A stretch of DNA of 64,000 bases from Hymenobacter gummosus (GTDB taxonomy: Bacteria > Bacteroidota > Bacteroidia > Cytophagales > Hymenobacteraceae). The position numbers and the translations under genes were made by a program. The stretch spans positions 329,991-393,990 of the forward strand of contig NZ_RXOF01000006.1 of the NCBI RefSeq assembly GCF_003970915.1, given 5' to 3'. Shown here one piece after another: positions 50,359 to 58,019 of this stretch. Position 1 is the stretch's first letter. The number at the start of each line of letters is the position of its first letter. The notes below the pieces were generated by a model. That model made no database searches. It saw only the letters and a list, made by a program, of their open reading frames with translations, and had not been told where the DNA came from.

Positions 50359-51600
50359 CTACCGCAGCAGCTGCAGGGCCTTGTCCAGCGCCGGGTCCTG
50401 GGCGGGGTCGGCGGCGGGCTTCACCGTGACTTTGGGCTCAAACTGCTCCCGGGGCGTGCCGTCGAGCTGATAGAGCTTTTCCACCGGGATGCTGAAGCTG
50501 ATGCCGGAGGCGGGCAGGCGGTAGGAATAGATGCCGCCGCGCAGCCGGGCCAGCGGGCTGCCCACCACCGTGGCGCGTTTCATGCCGTCGAAGGCCGTGG
50601 TAATGCCCTCCCCCATGCTGCCCGTCCAGCGCCCGGCCAGCACCACCACGGGGCGGCGGTAGGCGGCGGGGCGCGGGGCTACCATTTCCAGCCAGAAGCG
50701 CCGGATGCCGTACTGCCGCTGCTCGTTCACCAGCTCGTGGCGCTGGTAGCCCTGCTCCTGCGTGATGAAGCGGCCGAGCAGGGCGCGGGCCACGGTGGTA
50801 TTGCCGCCGCTGGGCGTGTCGCGCAAGTCCAGCACCAGCCCTTTCGTGTCGGCCAGGGCCGTGAGCGTGCTGTCGAAAGCCGGGATGAGGCCGTGGTCGA
50901 ACAGGCAGTTGTTGATGCGGATGTAGCCCACGCGGCCGAGGCGGCGGCTGTCGAGGCGGCGGCGGGGCGGCGGATTTTCCAGCAGGTTGCGGGGCTGGTC
51001 GGGCTGCACGTCGGTTTCGGCGCCGCCGCTGCGGATGCGCCAGCGCCGCTCCTGGTCGTGGCGGCCGGCTAGCAGGGTGTTCAGCGCGTAATTATCGGCC
51101 GCCGCATCGGGGGCGCGCAGGCACTGGGGCTGGTAGGGCTGCCGGGCCTGGGCTACCGGCACGCCCCCCACGCTGAGAATTTCGACGCCGGGTCGCAGGC
51201 CCGCCCGCTCGGCTCCGAAGCCGGGGCGCAGCTCCCGCACCACGGCCCGGCCGCCCTCCCACTCGGCGTACACGTCGGCGCCCGAGGGCACGAGGCGGGG
51301 CGAGTCGGGGCGGTTGGTGCCCAGGGCGGCGTGGTGGTCGTAGAGCTCCTGCAGCATCTGTTCGAGCAGGCGCACCAGGGCCCGGCGGCTGCGCACGGTG
51401 TCGGCCTGGGGCAAGTAGCGGGCCCGCACCCGGTCCCAGTCGGTCTGCTTCTGGTCGAAGTAGGCGTAGTCGTCGTGCACCGTCTGCCAGAAAAACGCCG
51501 CGTCCTCCCGGAACGGGCCGGCGGCCGGCGGGGTGTGCCGGCTGGCCGACAGCGGGCCGACGAGGAGCAGCAAAGCGGGCAGGTAGCGGCGGAGGTTCAC
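50359..51600 (-). CDS. S41-family C-terminal processing peptidase
   Basis: A 413-residue exported serine protease. After a signal-like N-terminus (MNLRRYLPALLLLVGPLSA) come a helical lead domain, a PDZ-like segment (VYAEWEGGRAVVRELRPGFGAERAGLRPGVEILSVGGVPV) and the TSPc core (RLGRVGYIRINNCLF, LVLDLRDTPSGGNTTVAR, LAGRWTGSMGEGITTAFDGM with the likely Ser nucleophile in GSMGEG). It degrades or processes periplasmic proteins. It is divergent from the PDZ-hydrolase gene with a palindrome between them. Confidence 0.88.
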   Translation of the reverse strand: MNLRRYLPALLLLVGPLSASRHTPPAAGPFREDAAFFWQTVHDDYAYFDQKQTDWDRVRARYLPQADTVRSRRALVRLLEQMLQELYDHHAALGTNRPDSPRLVPSGADVYAEWEGGRAVVRELRPGFGAERAGLRPGVEILSVGGVPVAQARQPYQPQCLRAPDAAADNYALNTLLAGRHDQERRWRIRSGGAETDVQPDQPRNLLENPPPRRRLDSRRLGRVGYIRINNCLFDHGLIPAFDSTLTALADTKGLVLDLRDTPSGGNTTVARALLGRFITQEQGYQRHELVNEQRQYGIRRFWLEMVAPRPAAYRRPVVVLAGRWTGSMGEGITTAFDGMKRATVVGSPLARLRGGIYSYRLPASGISFSIPVEKLYQLDGTPREQFEPKVTVKPAADPAQDPALDKALQLLR

Positions 51601-51667
51601 GGCACGGGCAGGTTGGCGCGGGGCCGCAACCTACGATTCGCCGGGCAGCTTTGCCAGTCAGCGGCCC

Positions 51668-51697
51668 GGCGGCATCACCCAAATATGTGATGCCGCC
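51668..51697. promoter_or_regulatory. Palindrome between divergent protease and hydrolase genes
   Basis: GGCGGCATCAC (51668-51678) and GTGATGCCGCC (51687-51697) form 11-bp perfect arms with an 8-base loop. Placed between two divergent starts, it could be an operator controlling both. Confidence 0.45.
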
Positions 51698-51791
51698 CCG
51701 GCCCGCCGCAGTGCAACGAACCGGCTTCCCGGGCATCTATTGGGCGTTTTTTGGGCCGCCCGCACGGTCTTTAGGATTTACTGACTCCGCT

Positions 51792-53132
51792 ATGAAAACC
51801 AGCCTTCCCCTGCTCGGGGTGCTGCTGACGCTGCTCGGCGCCACCCCAACTGCCGCCCCGGCCCAGGAGCTGCCGCGCCGGCCCTACGTGGGCATCGACT
51901 TGCGCGCCATCAACGACAGCATTCAGCAGCGCCACCACCTGCCCGACCAGAACGGTATCCTCGTGCAGGGCGTGCGGGCGCAGTCTTCGGCCCAGGCCGC
52001 CGGTCTGCAGCCCGGCGACGTTATCCGCCAGGTGGATAAGACGGTGCTGGGGCCGGAAGTGGGGCCGTTCGTGAGTTTGCTCAAGCAGCACCAGGTGGGC
52101 GACCAGGCCACGTTTCTGGTGCTGCGCAACGGCAAGCAGCTGCGTCGCCGGCTCACCTTCATGCCCTTTCCCAAGGACCAGAGCCCGTACTACGAAGCCA
52201 CGTACGCCTCGGTCACGGCGGCCGGCAACCAGCTGCGCACCATCGTCACGCGGCCGCGCGGCGCCCAGGGCAAGGTGCCGATGGTGCTGTTCATCCAGGG
52301 CGTAGGGTGCTTTTCCGTCGACAACCCGCTGAGCCGGGCCGAGCCCACCAACCGCATCATCGACTCCCTTTCCCGCCACGGCTACGCCACCCTGCGCGTC
52401 GACAAAACCGGCATGGGCGACAGTCGGGGCACGCCCTGCCTGCAGGCCGACTTCGAGAGCGAGGCAGCCGGCTACCGGGCCGGGCTGGCTGCCATCCGCC
52501 GCCTCGACTTCGTGGACCAGCAGAACGTGTTCATTGCCGGCTTCAGCATCGGCGGGGTGATGGCGCCGCTGGTGGCCCGCGGCGAGGCGGTGAAGGGCGT
52601 GGTGGTGTACGGCACGGTCAGCCGCACCTTTATTGAGTACCTACTGGAAAACAAGCGCAACCAGAGCCAGCTGGCCGGCCTGCCCTACGACTCGCTCAAC
52701 AGCCTGATGCGCACCTACGCGGCCGCCCTGCACCTGCTGCTGGAGCAGCGGCAGACGCCCGAGCAGGTCTTGCAGCAATACCCGCAGGCCCGGCCCGTGC
52801 TCCGCTTTCCGCAGCACTACCGCTACATGCAGCAGTGGCAGGCCACCAACCTGGCCGCCGCCTGGCAGCACGTGGAAGCGCCCGTGCTGGCCCTGCGCGG
52901 CGCCTCCGACTACATTTCCTACTCCGTCGACCACCAGCTCATTGCCGACATCGTGAACCAGCGCCACCCCGGCCGCGCCAGCTTCGTGCTGCTGCCCGAG
53001 GTGGACCACCACTTCAACCGCGCCCGCGACATGCACGAAGCCATGCGCCTGGACGAAACCGGCAATGCCCCGCTGAACTTCGACTTCATGACCGTGATGC
53101 TACGCTGGCTGGACGAGCGGCGGCATGGATGA
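51792..53132 (+). CDS. PDZ domain fused to alpha/beta hydrolase, secreted
   Basis: A 446-residue exported protein: signal peptide (MKTSLPLLGVLLTLLGATPTAAPAQ), PDZ domain (about 32-125, ILVQGVRAQSSAQAAGLQPGDVI) and an alpha/beta hydrolase domain (150-446) with nucleophile elbow GFSIGG (S252) and late DHHFN (catalytic His region). PDZ-hydrolase fusions are seen in Bacteroidetes and probably act on periplasmic esters or peptides. The start at 51792 is fixed by the signal peptide. Confidence 0.86.
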   Translation: MKTSLPLLGVLLTLLGATPTAAPAQELPRRPYVGIDLRAINDSIQQRHHLPDQNGILVQGVRAQSSAQAAGLQPGDVIRQVDKTVLGPEVGPFVSLLKQHQVGDQATFLVLRNGKQLRRRLTFMPFPKDQSPYYEATYASVTAAGNQLRTIVTRPRGAQGKVPMVLFIQGVGCFSVDNPLSRAEPTNRIIDSLSRHGYATLRVDKTGMGDSRGTPCLQADFESEAAGYRAGLAAIRRLDFVDQQNVFIAGFSIGGVMAPLVARGEAVKGVVVYGTVSRTFIEYLLENKRNQSQLAGLPYDSLNSLMRTYAAALHLLLEQRQTPEQVLQQYPQARPVLRFPQHYRYMQQWQATNLAAAWQHVEAPVLALRGASDYISYSVDHQLIADIVNQRHPGRASFVLLPEVDHHFNRARDMHEAMRLDETGNAPLNFDFMTVMLRWLDERRHG

Positions 53133-53235
53133 ATTAATAATTAACAATTAGTAATTAATAATTACAGCCGTGAGACGACGCCTGCCTACTGGCGCAACCA
53201 CCCCAATTATTCATTCTTAATTGTTAATTATTAAT
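53131..53235. repeat. AT-rich inverted repeat with 19-bp perfect arms
   Basis: AATTAATAATTAACAATTA (53131-53149) and its exact complement (53217-53235) enclose 67 bases. It is extremely A+T-rich in a G+C-rich genome and starts within the last codons of the PDZ-hydrolase gene region; a dispersed palindrome rather than a terminator. Confidence 0.7.
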
Positions 53236-53312
53236 TATAAAAGTCCGGGCAACGGTGCCGCTGCGGCCCGCATCTAGCGCCTCAGACACCCCACTGAACC
53301 CTTTCTGACGCT

Positions 53313-53990
53313 ATGAACACCCTCACTACCCTCCGCCGCACGTTTGCCGCCGCAGCCCTGCTGACCGTATCCGCCACCGCCGCCTGGGCCCAGGATGGCC
53401 AGCTGCGCCCTGTCGGCAGCTTCGAGCGCGTGGAAGCCAGCGGCGCCATCAACGTGGTGCTGCGCCAGGGCGCTACCACCGAAGTGAAAGTGGAAGCCCA
53501 GCCCGAGGTGCTGGCCCGCGTGCGCACCGAGGTGGAGGGCGGCACCCTGAAGCTCTACCGCGAGCGGCAGAAAGGCCGCGTTACCGGTATGGGCAAGGCC
53601 GAGAAAGTGACCGTGTACGTGACCTGCCCGCGCCTGACGGGCCTGAGCGTGAGCGGGGCCAGCGACGTGAAGGGCGAATCGCCGCTGACGGCCGACGCCT
53701 TTAGCATCAAGGCCAGCGGCGCCAGCGACGTGACGCTGCAGCTCACCGCCAAGCAGCTCACCGCCACGGCTTCCGGCGCCAGCGACATCCGCCTCACCGG
53801 CCGCGTGGAAAGCCAGCAGGTGCACGTGAGCGGCGCCAGCGACTACCGCGCCTACGAGCTGCGCAGCCAGCAGGCCGACGTGCAGGCCTCCGGCGCCAGC
53901 GACGCCTTCGTGTACGTCGACGGGGAGCTGACCGCCCACCGCTCCGGCGCCAGCGACGTGCACTACAAAGGCAACGCCCGGCTGAAATAG
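53313..53990 (+). CDS. DUF2807 (head GIN domain) secreted protein
   Basis: A 225-residue exported protein: signal peptide (MNTLTTLRRTFAAAALLTVSATAAWAQ) then a right-handed beta-helix of the DUF2807 type, starting VGSFERVEASGAINVVLRQG. Six SGASD repeats, each about 20 residues apart, mark successive turns of the helix. Such proteins are common in Bacteroidetes envelopes; binding or scaffolding roles are presumed. A palindrome (54021-54088) follows. Confidence 0.9.
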   Translation: MNTLTTLRRTFAAAALLTVSATAAWAQDGQLRPVGSFERVEASGAINVVLRQGATTEVKVEAQPEVLARVRTEVEGGTLKLYRERQKGRVTGMGKAEKVTVYVTCPRLTGLSVSGASDVKGESPLTADAFSIKASGASDVTLQLTAKQLTATASGASDIRLTGRVESQQVHVSGASDYRAYELRSQQADVQASGASDAFVYVDGELTAHRSGASDVHYKGNARLK

Positions 53991-54020
53991 CAGAAGCGAA
54001 AAAAGAACGAGGAAATAGCA

Positions 54021-54088
54021 CGTCATCCTGACGCAGGAACCGAAGGTCCTTGACTACGTCGACCTTCGGTTCCTTCGTCAGGATGACG
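54021..54088. repeat. GTCATCCTGA palindrome E (short member)
   Basis: A hairpin with 28-bp arms (54021-54048 and 54061-54088) matching at 27 positions; loop 12 bases. It shares CGTCATCCTGA with elements A-D but ends differently (GGAACCGAAGG), so it is a related yet distinct subgroup. Confidence 0.7.
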
Positions 54089-54179
54089 TTCTTACCAGAT
54101 CCGCTCTTCGAACCCGCATACGCCAACCACCCCGGGCCGCGTTGGGTATATTACCCGCCCTTCCCTAGCCCCGCTGCGC

Positions 54180-55796
54180 GTGCGTCCACTGCTACTTCTG
54201 TTGCTGCTGAGCCTGCTGGCCCTGCCCGGCCGCGCCCAGGCACCCGTGTCTGAGCGGGCCCTGGAGTCGTTTTACGACCAACTCAGCGCTTACCAGCTCA
54301 GCCGCTACCGCCCCGACAGCGGCTACCAGATTCTCACGCTGCCCTCCACCTTCTCGGGGCCCGAGCTGGCCGCCCTGAAGCTGCGGGAGCGGCAGCTGGT
54401 GCGCGTCGATTTGGTGTACTCGGCCTACCGCTTCGACCCCAAATTCGACCAGCGGCAGCTGAACCTGGGCCGCCTGCGCAACCTGGAAAACCTCATGCCC
54501 GGTATCCTGCGCGACGAAACGCTGAGCTGGAACCTCATCGAGCAAACCGGCTGCAACAGCCCCGCGGAGTGCGAAGGGTACTTCCACGGCTTCGTGCTCT
54601 ACATCGAAAAGCGCTACACCAAGGCCGACAGCCGCGGTGAAGTAGCCCGCCTCACCGCCCTGCTCAGTGCGGCCGACAAGAAAATCGATAAGGTGCGCAC
54701 CCTGCGCAAAAAGCCCGGCGTGCCGCTCAGCTGCAGCTACCCGCGCAGCTACTACAAGCTGCGCCAGCTGGCCCGCCGCATCCGCAAGGGCTACCGCTGC
54801 CCCGACAAAGCCGCCCAGACCGTAGCCTTCCGCGCCGACGTGACCCAGACCGGCGCCCTGCAGACGGTGCAGCTGCTGCCCGACTCCACCGGCCAGCTGC
54901 CGCCCTGCCCCGACGACCTGGCCGCGGCCGTGCGCGAGGGGTTTGCCTTTGCCTCGGGCTTCGCGCTGGGTAAAAACCGCTACCCCTTCACCGTGACGGG
55001 CCTCGTGACCCTGCCGGTGCGCGCCGGCAGCCTGCGCGTGACGGGCTATTTTCTGACCGACTCGCTCATGCGCAAGCACCGCATCAAGCTGAACAAAGAC
55101 GGCTGCCAGGCCCGCCTGCTGCGCCCCGGCGACCCGGCCGAGGACGACCCCATTCCCACGCCCGACGCCCGCGCCGTGGCCCGCGTGCTCGACCGGCACC
55201 CCGCCTGGCGCCGCTCGGTGGTAGTGGCCGACGTGACCGGCAGCATGTACCCCTACACGGCCGACCTGCTGACCTGGCTGCAGCTGAGCACCGGCGCCGA
55301 AGAGAAAACCTTTGTATTCTTCAACGACGGCAACGATTTGCCCGACCGCGACAAAGCCATCGGGCGCACCGGCGGGCTGTACGAGGTGCGCACCAACGAC
55401 TACGAGCAGGTGCGCGGCAAAGTGCTGGAAGCCATGCTGGCCGGCGGCGGCGGCGACGCCCCCGAAAACGACTGCGAAGCCCTGCTGCGCGCCCAACAGC
55501 TGGCCCCCGACGCCCAGGAGCTCATCCTCATTGCCGACAACCACACTTTCCCCCGCGACACCCGCCTGCTGGTGGGCACCCGCCTGCCGGTGCGCATCAT
55601 CCTCTGCGGCGCCGCCGACTACATCAACCCCAAATACCTGGCCCTGGCCCGCCACTTCGGCTACTCCCTGCACACCCTGGAGCTTGATCTGACCAACCTC
55701 AGCGAGCTGGCCCCCGGCGCCACCCTCGACGTGGGCCGGCTGCGCTACCAGGTCACGCCCGAGGGCGGGTTTCGGCGCATTACCTCGCCGCGCTGA
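54180..55796 (+). CDS. Secreted protein with vWA-like domain
   Basis: A 538-residue exported protein with a GTG start and signal peptide (VRPLLLLLLLSLLALPGRAQ). The C-terminal part holds a von Willebrand A-like metal site DVTGSMYPYT (D351), then TFVFFNDGNDLPD and LILIADNHTFPRD strands. Cys pairs in the N-terminal half suggest a disulfide-bonded domain of unknown type. vWA domains bind ligands through divalent metal. Role unknown. The start is chosen because it directly gives a signal peptide. Confidence 0.8.
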   Translation: MRPLLLLLLLSLLALPGRAQAPVSERALESFYDQLSAYQLSRYRPDSGYQILTLPSTFSGPELAALKLRERQLVRVDLVYSAYRFDPKFDQRQLNLGRLRNLENLMPGILRDETLSWNLIEQTGCNSPAECEGYFHGFVLYIEKRYTKADSRGEVARLTALLSAADKKIDKVRTLRKKPGVPLSCSYPRSYYKLRQLARRIRKGYRCPDKAAQTVAFRADVTQTGALQTVQLLPDSTGQLPPCPDDLAAAVREGFAFASGFALGKNRYPFTVTGLVTLPVRAGSLRVTGYFLTDSLMRKHRIKLNKDGCQARLLRPGDPAEDDPIPTPDARAVARVLDRHPAWRRSVVVADVTGSMYPYTADLLTWLQLSTGAEEKTFVFFNDGNDLPDRDKAIGRTGGLYEVRTNDYEQVRGKVLEAMLAGGGGDAPENDCEALLRAQQLAPDAQELILIADNHTFPRDTRLLVGTRLPVRIILCGAADYINPKYLALARHFGYSLHTLELDLTNLSELAPGATLDVGRLRYQVTPEGGFRRITSPR

Positions 55797-55811
55797 GTTG
55801 CTTCGCCCCGC

Positions 55812-56378
55812 ATGAGCCTCTCCTCATTTTTCGCCCGCCTGCTGGGCCGCCCGGCCCCGGCGCCCGCGCCCGTCAGCGCCGCGGCCCACCGCTGGCCCGC
55901 CTTTACCTTCGAGTTGCCCGCCGACTGGGACGTGGTGCCGGCCAATAAGTTCGTCACCAAGTTTAAAGCCCGCTACAACGGCCCGGCCTTCGCGTTTATT
56001 ACCGTGGGCGCTCAGCGCTGCCTGCTGCCCACCGACCCGGTTCCAATGCCCTACACCGACGCCTGGCACGCTTACGACACCATCGGCGAAGCGCGCTTCC
56101 GGGCCGAGTTCGAGCAGATGCCAGAGGCCCGGACCCGCATCCTGTCCGTGCGCAAAACCACCTTTGCCGGCCGGCCCGCCCTGTACATCGACTACGAGCT
56201 AACGCCCTACGAGCGGCCCGAAGGCGCGGTGCGGCTGCGCTTCTACAAGATTCTGCACGAGCAGCTCTGGTTTGGCATCGGGCGCAGTACCCTGGTTTCC
56301 GACCCGCACCAGCAGCTCACCGAAATGGCCGCCATCGTGCGCACCTTCCGCTTCACCGGCGGCTGGGCCGAAGCCTGA
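55812..56378 (+). CDS. PsbP/DcrB-like protein of unknown function
   Basis: A 188-residue protein with no clear signal peptide. After a Pro/Ala-rich N-terminus comes a core WPAFTFELPADWDVVPANKFVTKFKA, then FAGRPALYIDYELTPYE and IVRTFRFTGGW, an order that resembles the PsbP/DUF1795 (DcrB) fold. It starts 15 bases after the vWA-like gene, so they are probably cotranscribed. Function is unknown. Confidence 0.75.
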   Translation: MSLSSFFARLLGRPAPAPAPVSAAAHRWPAFTFELPADWDVVPANKFVTKFKARYNGPAFAFITVGAQRCLLPTDPVPMPYTDAWHAYDTIGEARFRAEFEQMPEARTRILSVRKTTFAGRPALYIDYELTPYERPEGAVRLRFYKILHEQLWFGIGRSTLVSDPHQQLTEMAAIVRTFRFTGGWAEA

Positions 56379-56393
56379 GCCGGCGGCCCAGCC

Positions 56394-56401
56394 TACCTTT
56401 G
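56394..56401 (+). promoter_or_regulatory. -7 box TACCTTTG of the pseudouridine synthase gene
   Basis: Exact TAnnTTTG match 26 bases before the ATG at 56427; no ideal -33 TTG. Confidence 0.5.
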
Positions 56402-56426
56402 CGCCCGTTCACCCAGCTTCCGCGGC

Positions 56427-57032
56427 ATGCTCCCGCCCGAATCGGCCCGCCCCGCCCACCGGCACTTCATCCTGTACAAGCCCTGCGGCTACCTCAGCCA
56501 GTTTCGCAGCGACGACGCCCGTGAGGCCCGCAAAAAACGCTTCCTGGGCGAGTTGCACGCCTTTCCGGCCGGCACCATGGCCATCGGCCGCCTCGACGAG
56601 GACAGCGAAGGGCTATTGCTGCTGACCACCGACGGCCGCCTGAGCGAGCAAATCCGCAACGGGGGCGTGGAGAAGGAATACTACGCCCAGGTCGACGGGC
56701 TGATAACGGATGCGGCGGTGCAGCAGCTACAGCAGGGCGTGCAGATCGGCCTGCGGGAGGTAAAATACCAGACCGATACCTGCCGGGCCCGGCGCCTGAA
56801 TGAGCCGCCCGCGCTGCCGCCCGGCCGCCGCATCCGCGACGCGCGCCACGGCCCCACCAGCTGGGTGTCCATCACGCTCACCGAGGGTAAATTCCGGCAG
56901 GTGCGCAAGATGACGGCCGCCGTGGGTCACCCCACCCTGCGCCTGGTGCGCGTGCGCATCGGGGAGGTGCACCTGGGCGAGCTGGCCCCGGGGGAGGTGC
57001 GCGAAGTAGCCGATTTTGGGGCGTTGGGCTAA
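56427..57032 (+). CDS. 23S rRNA pseudouridine synthase, RluE/RsuA family
   Basis: A 201-residue enzyme that isomerises uridine to pseudouridine in rRNA. It starts with FILYKPCGYLSQF and has the catalytic GRLDEDSEGLLLLT (D57) and TLTEGKFRQVRKM. It lacks an N-terminal S4 domain, which matches RluE (U2457 of 23S rRNA) rather than RsuA. The gene name is therefore tentative. It ends 12 bases before the convergent lipoprotein gene. Confidence 0.9.
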   Translation: MLPPESARPAHRHFILYKPCGYLSQFRSDDAREARKKRFLGELHAFPAGTMAIGRLDEDSEGLLLLTTDGRLSEQIRNGGVEKEYYAQVDGLITDAAVQQLQQGVQIGLREVKYQTDTCRARRLNEPPALPPGRRIRDARHGPTSWVSITLTEGKFRQVRKMTAAVGHPTLRLVRVRIGEVHLGELAPGEVREVADFGALG

Positions 57033-57044
57033 CTGATGCCCCGG

Positions 57045-57908
57045 TCAGCGGCTGGCTTCCACGCGGTACAGGCGGCCGCCCTGGTAGCGGTAACGACCGG
57101 GCAGCGGGCCGGGTAGGGTTTTCCTGTCCACGCCTATTCCTGCGCCGTATTCAGAGGCAAAGGCTCCCAGCTCGATGTCGCGGCCCCGGAGCCGGACGCG
57201 ACGCTCGGTGCGGGCTTGGTGCAGGGTCGGTTCGGCATTCCCGTTCTTTTCCGTGCCGCCCGACCAGCTTTCCACTTCCTGCCACTGCAGCGTCCGCAGC
57301 AGCAATTGGGGCTGCTCGCCGGCGAGGCTGAACACGTTCAGCACCCGCAACGTGGTACCGCCGCCGGCCCCGTGCGCATCGTTCTTGAAATAGAACAGCA
57401 CCTCGGGCGGGCCCTGCCGGTCGAGGTTGACCAGCTGCACCTGCGCCTCTTCCGGCGCGCTGCACTCGAAGCCCGCGGGCACATCGACGGGCAGGTGCAG
57501 CCAGGTGGTGTCGCGGGGCGTGTCGCGCAGCAGCAGGGCGTCTTCGTAGTCGTCGAGGCGGGTGAGCAGCAGCCGGCCGCCCCAATAGAAGGTGCCACGC
57601 AGCTGACCATCCTTTGCGCGGGGCAGCTCCGATTGGTTGAAGCCCGGGCATTCCAGCGGGTGCGGGCCGATATCGGGCCCAACGGGCAGCCGCACGAGGC
57701 GCCCGGGCCCGGCGGGGGCCGAAACAGAATCGGAAGTTGCGGCAGTAGCGCGGGCGGCGGAGTCAGGCGGCGGCGCTACCGGCGGGCGGCGCGGGGGCCG
57801 GGCGGCGGCCGGCGGAGCCTGAGGTGACTCGGCAGCTGATTCGCGGCTGGCGGATGTGCAGGCGCCGAGCAGGCCGGCGGCCAGAAAAAGTAACGGAACA
57901 GGGCGCAC
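57045..57908 (-). CDS. Lipoprotein of unknown function
   Basis: A 287-residue protein with a GTG start at 57908 and lipoprotein signal (VRPVPLLFLAAGLLGAC, Cys17). A Pro/Ala/Ser-rich spacer (to about 65) leads to a domain with FYWGGRLLLTRLDDYEDALLL, GFECSAPEEAQVQLVNLD and PEVLFYFKNDAHGAGGG. Longer in-frame starts overlap the opposite-strand TPM gene and do not look like signal peptides. No family recognised. Confidence 0.75.
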   Translation of the reverse strand: MRPVPLLFLAAGLLGACTSASRESAAESPQAPPAAARPPRRPPVAPPPDSAARATAATSDSVSAPAGPGRLVRLPVGPDIGPHPLECPGFNQSELPRAKDGQLRGTFYWGGRLLLTRLDDYEDALLLRDTPRDTTWLHLPVDVPAGFECSAPEEAQVQLVNLDRQGPPEVLFYFKNDAHGAGGGTTLRVLNVFSLAGEQPQLLLRTLQWQEVESWSGGTEKNGNAEPTLHQARTERRVRLRGRDIELGAFASEYGAGIGVDRKTLPGPLPGRYRYQGGRLYRVEASR

Positions 57909-58019
57909 GGCTAGGCTAAAGCGGATGGAATAGGGTGGGCGGCGCGACTGAGGCCGAGCCCGTCCGTAAAGATGCAGGCGGCGGCCGAAGTTTACCTTGC
58001 CGCCATTTATTCGTCGCCT

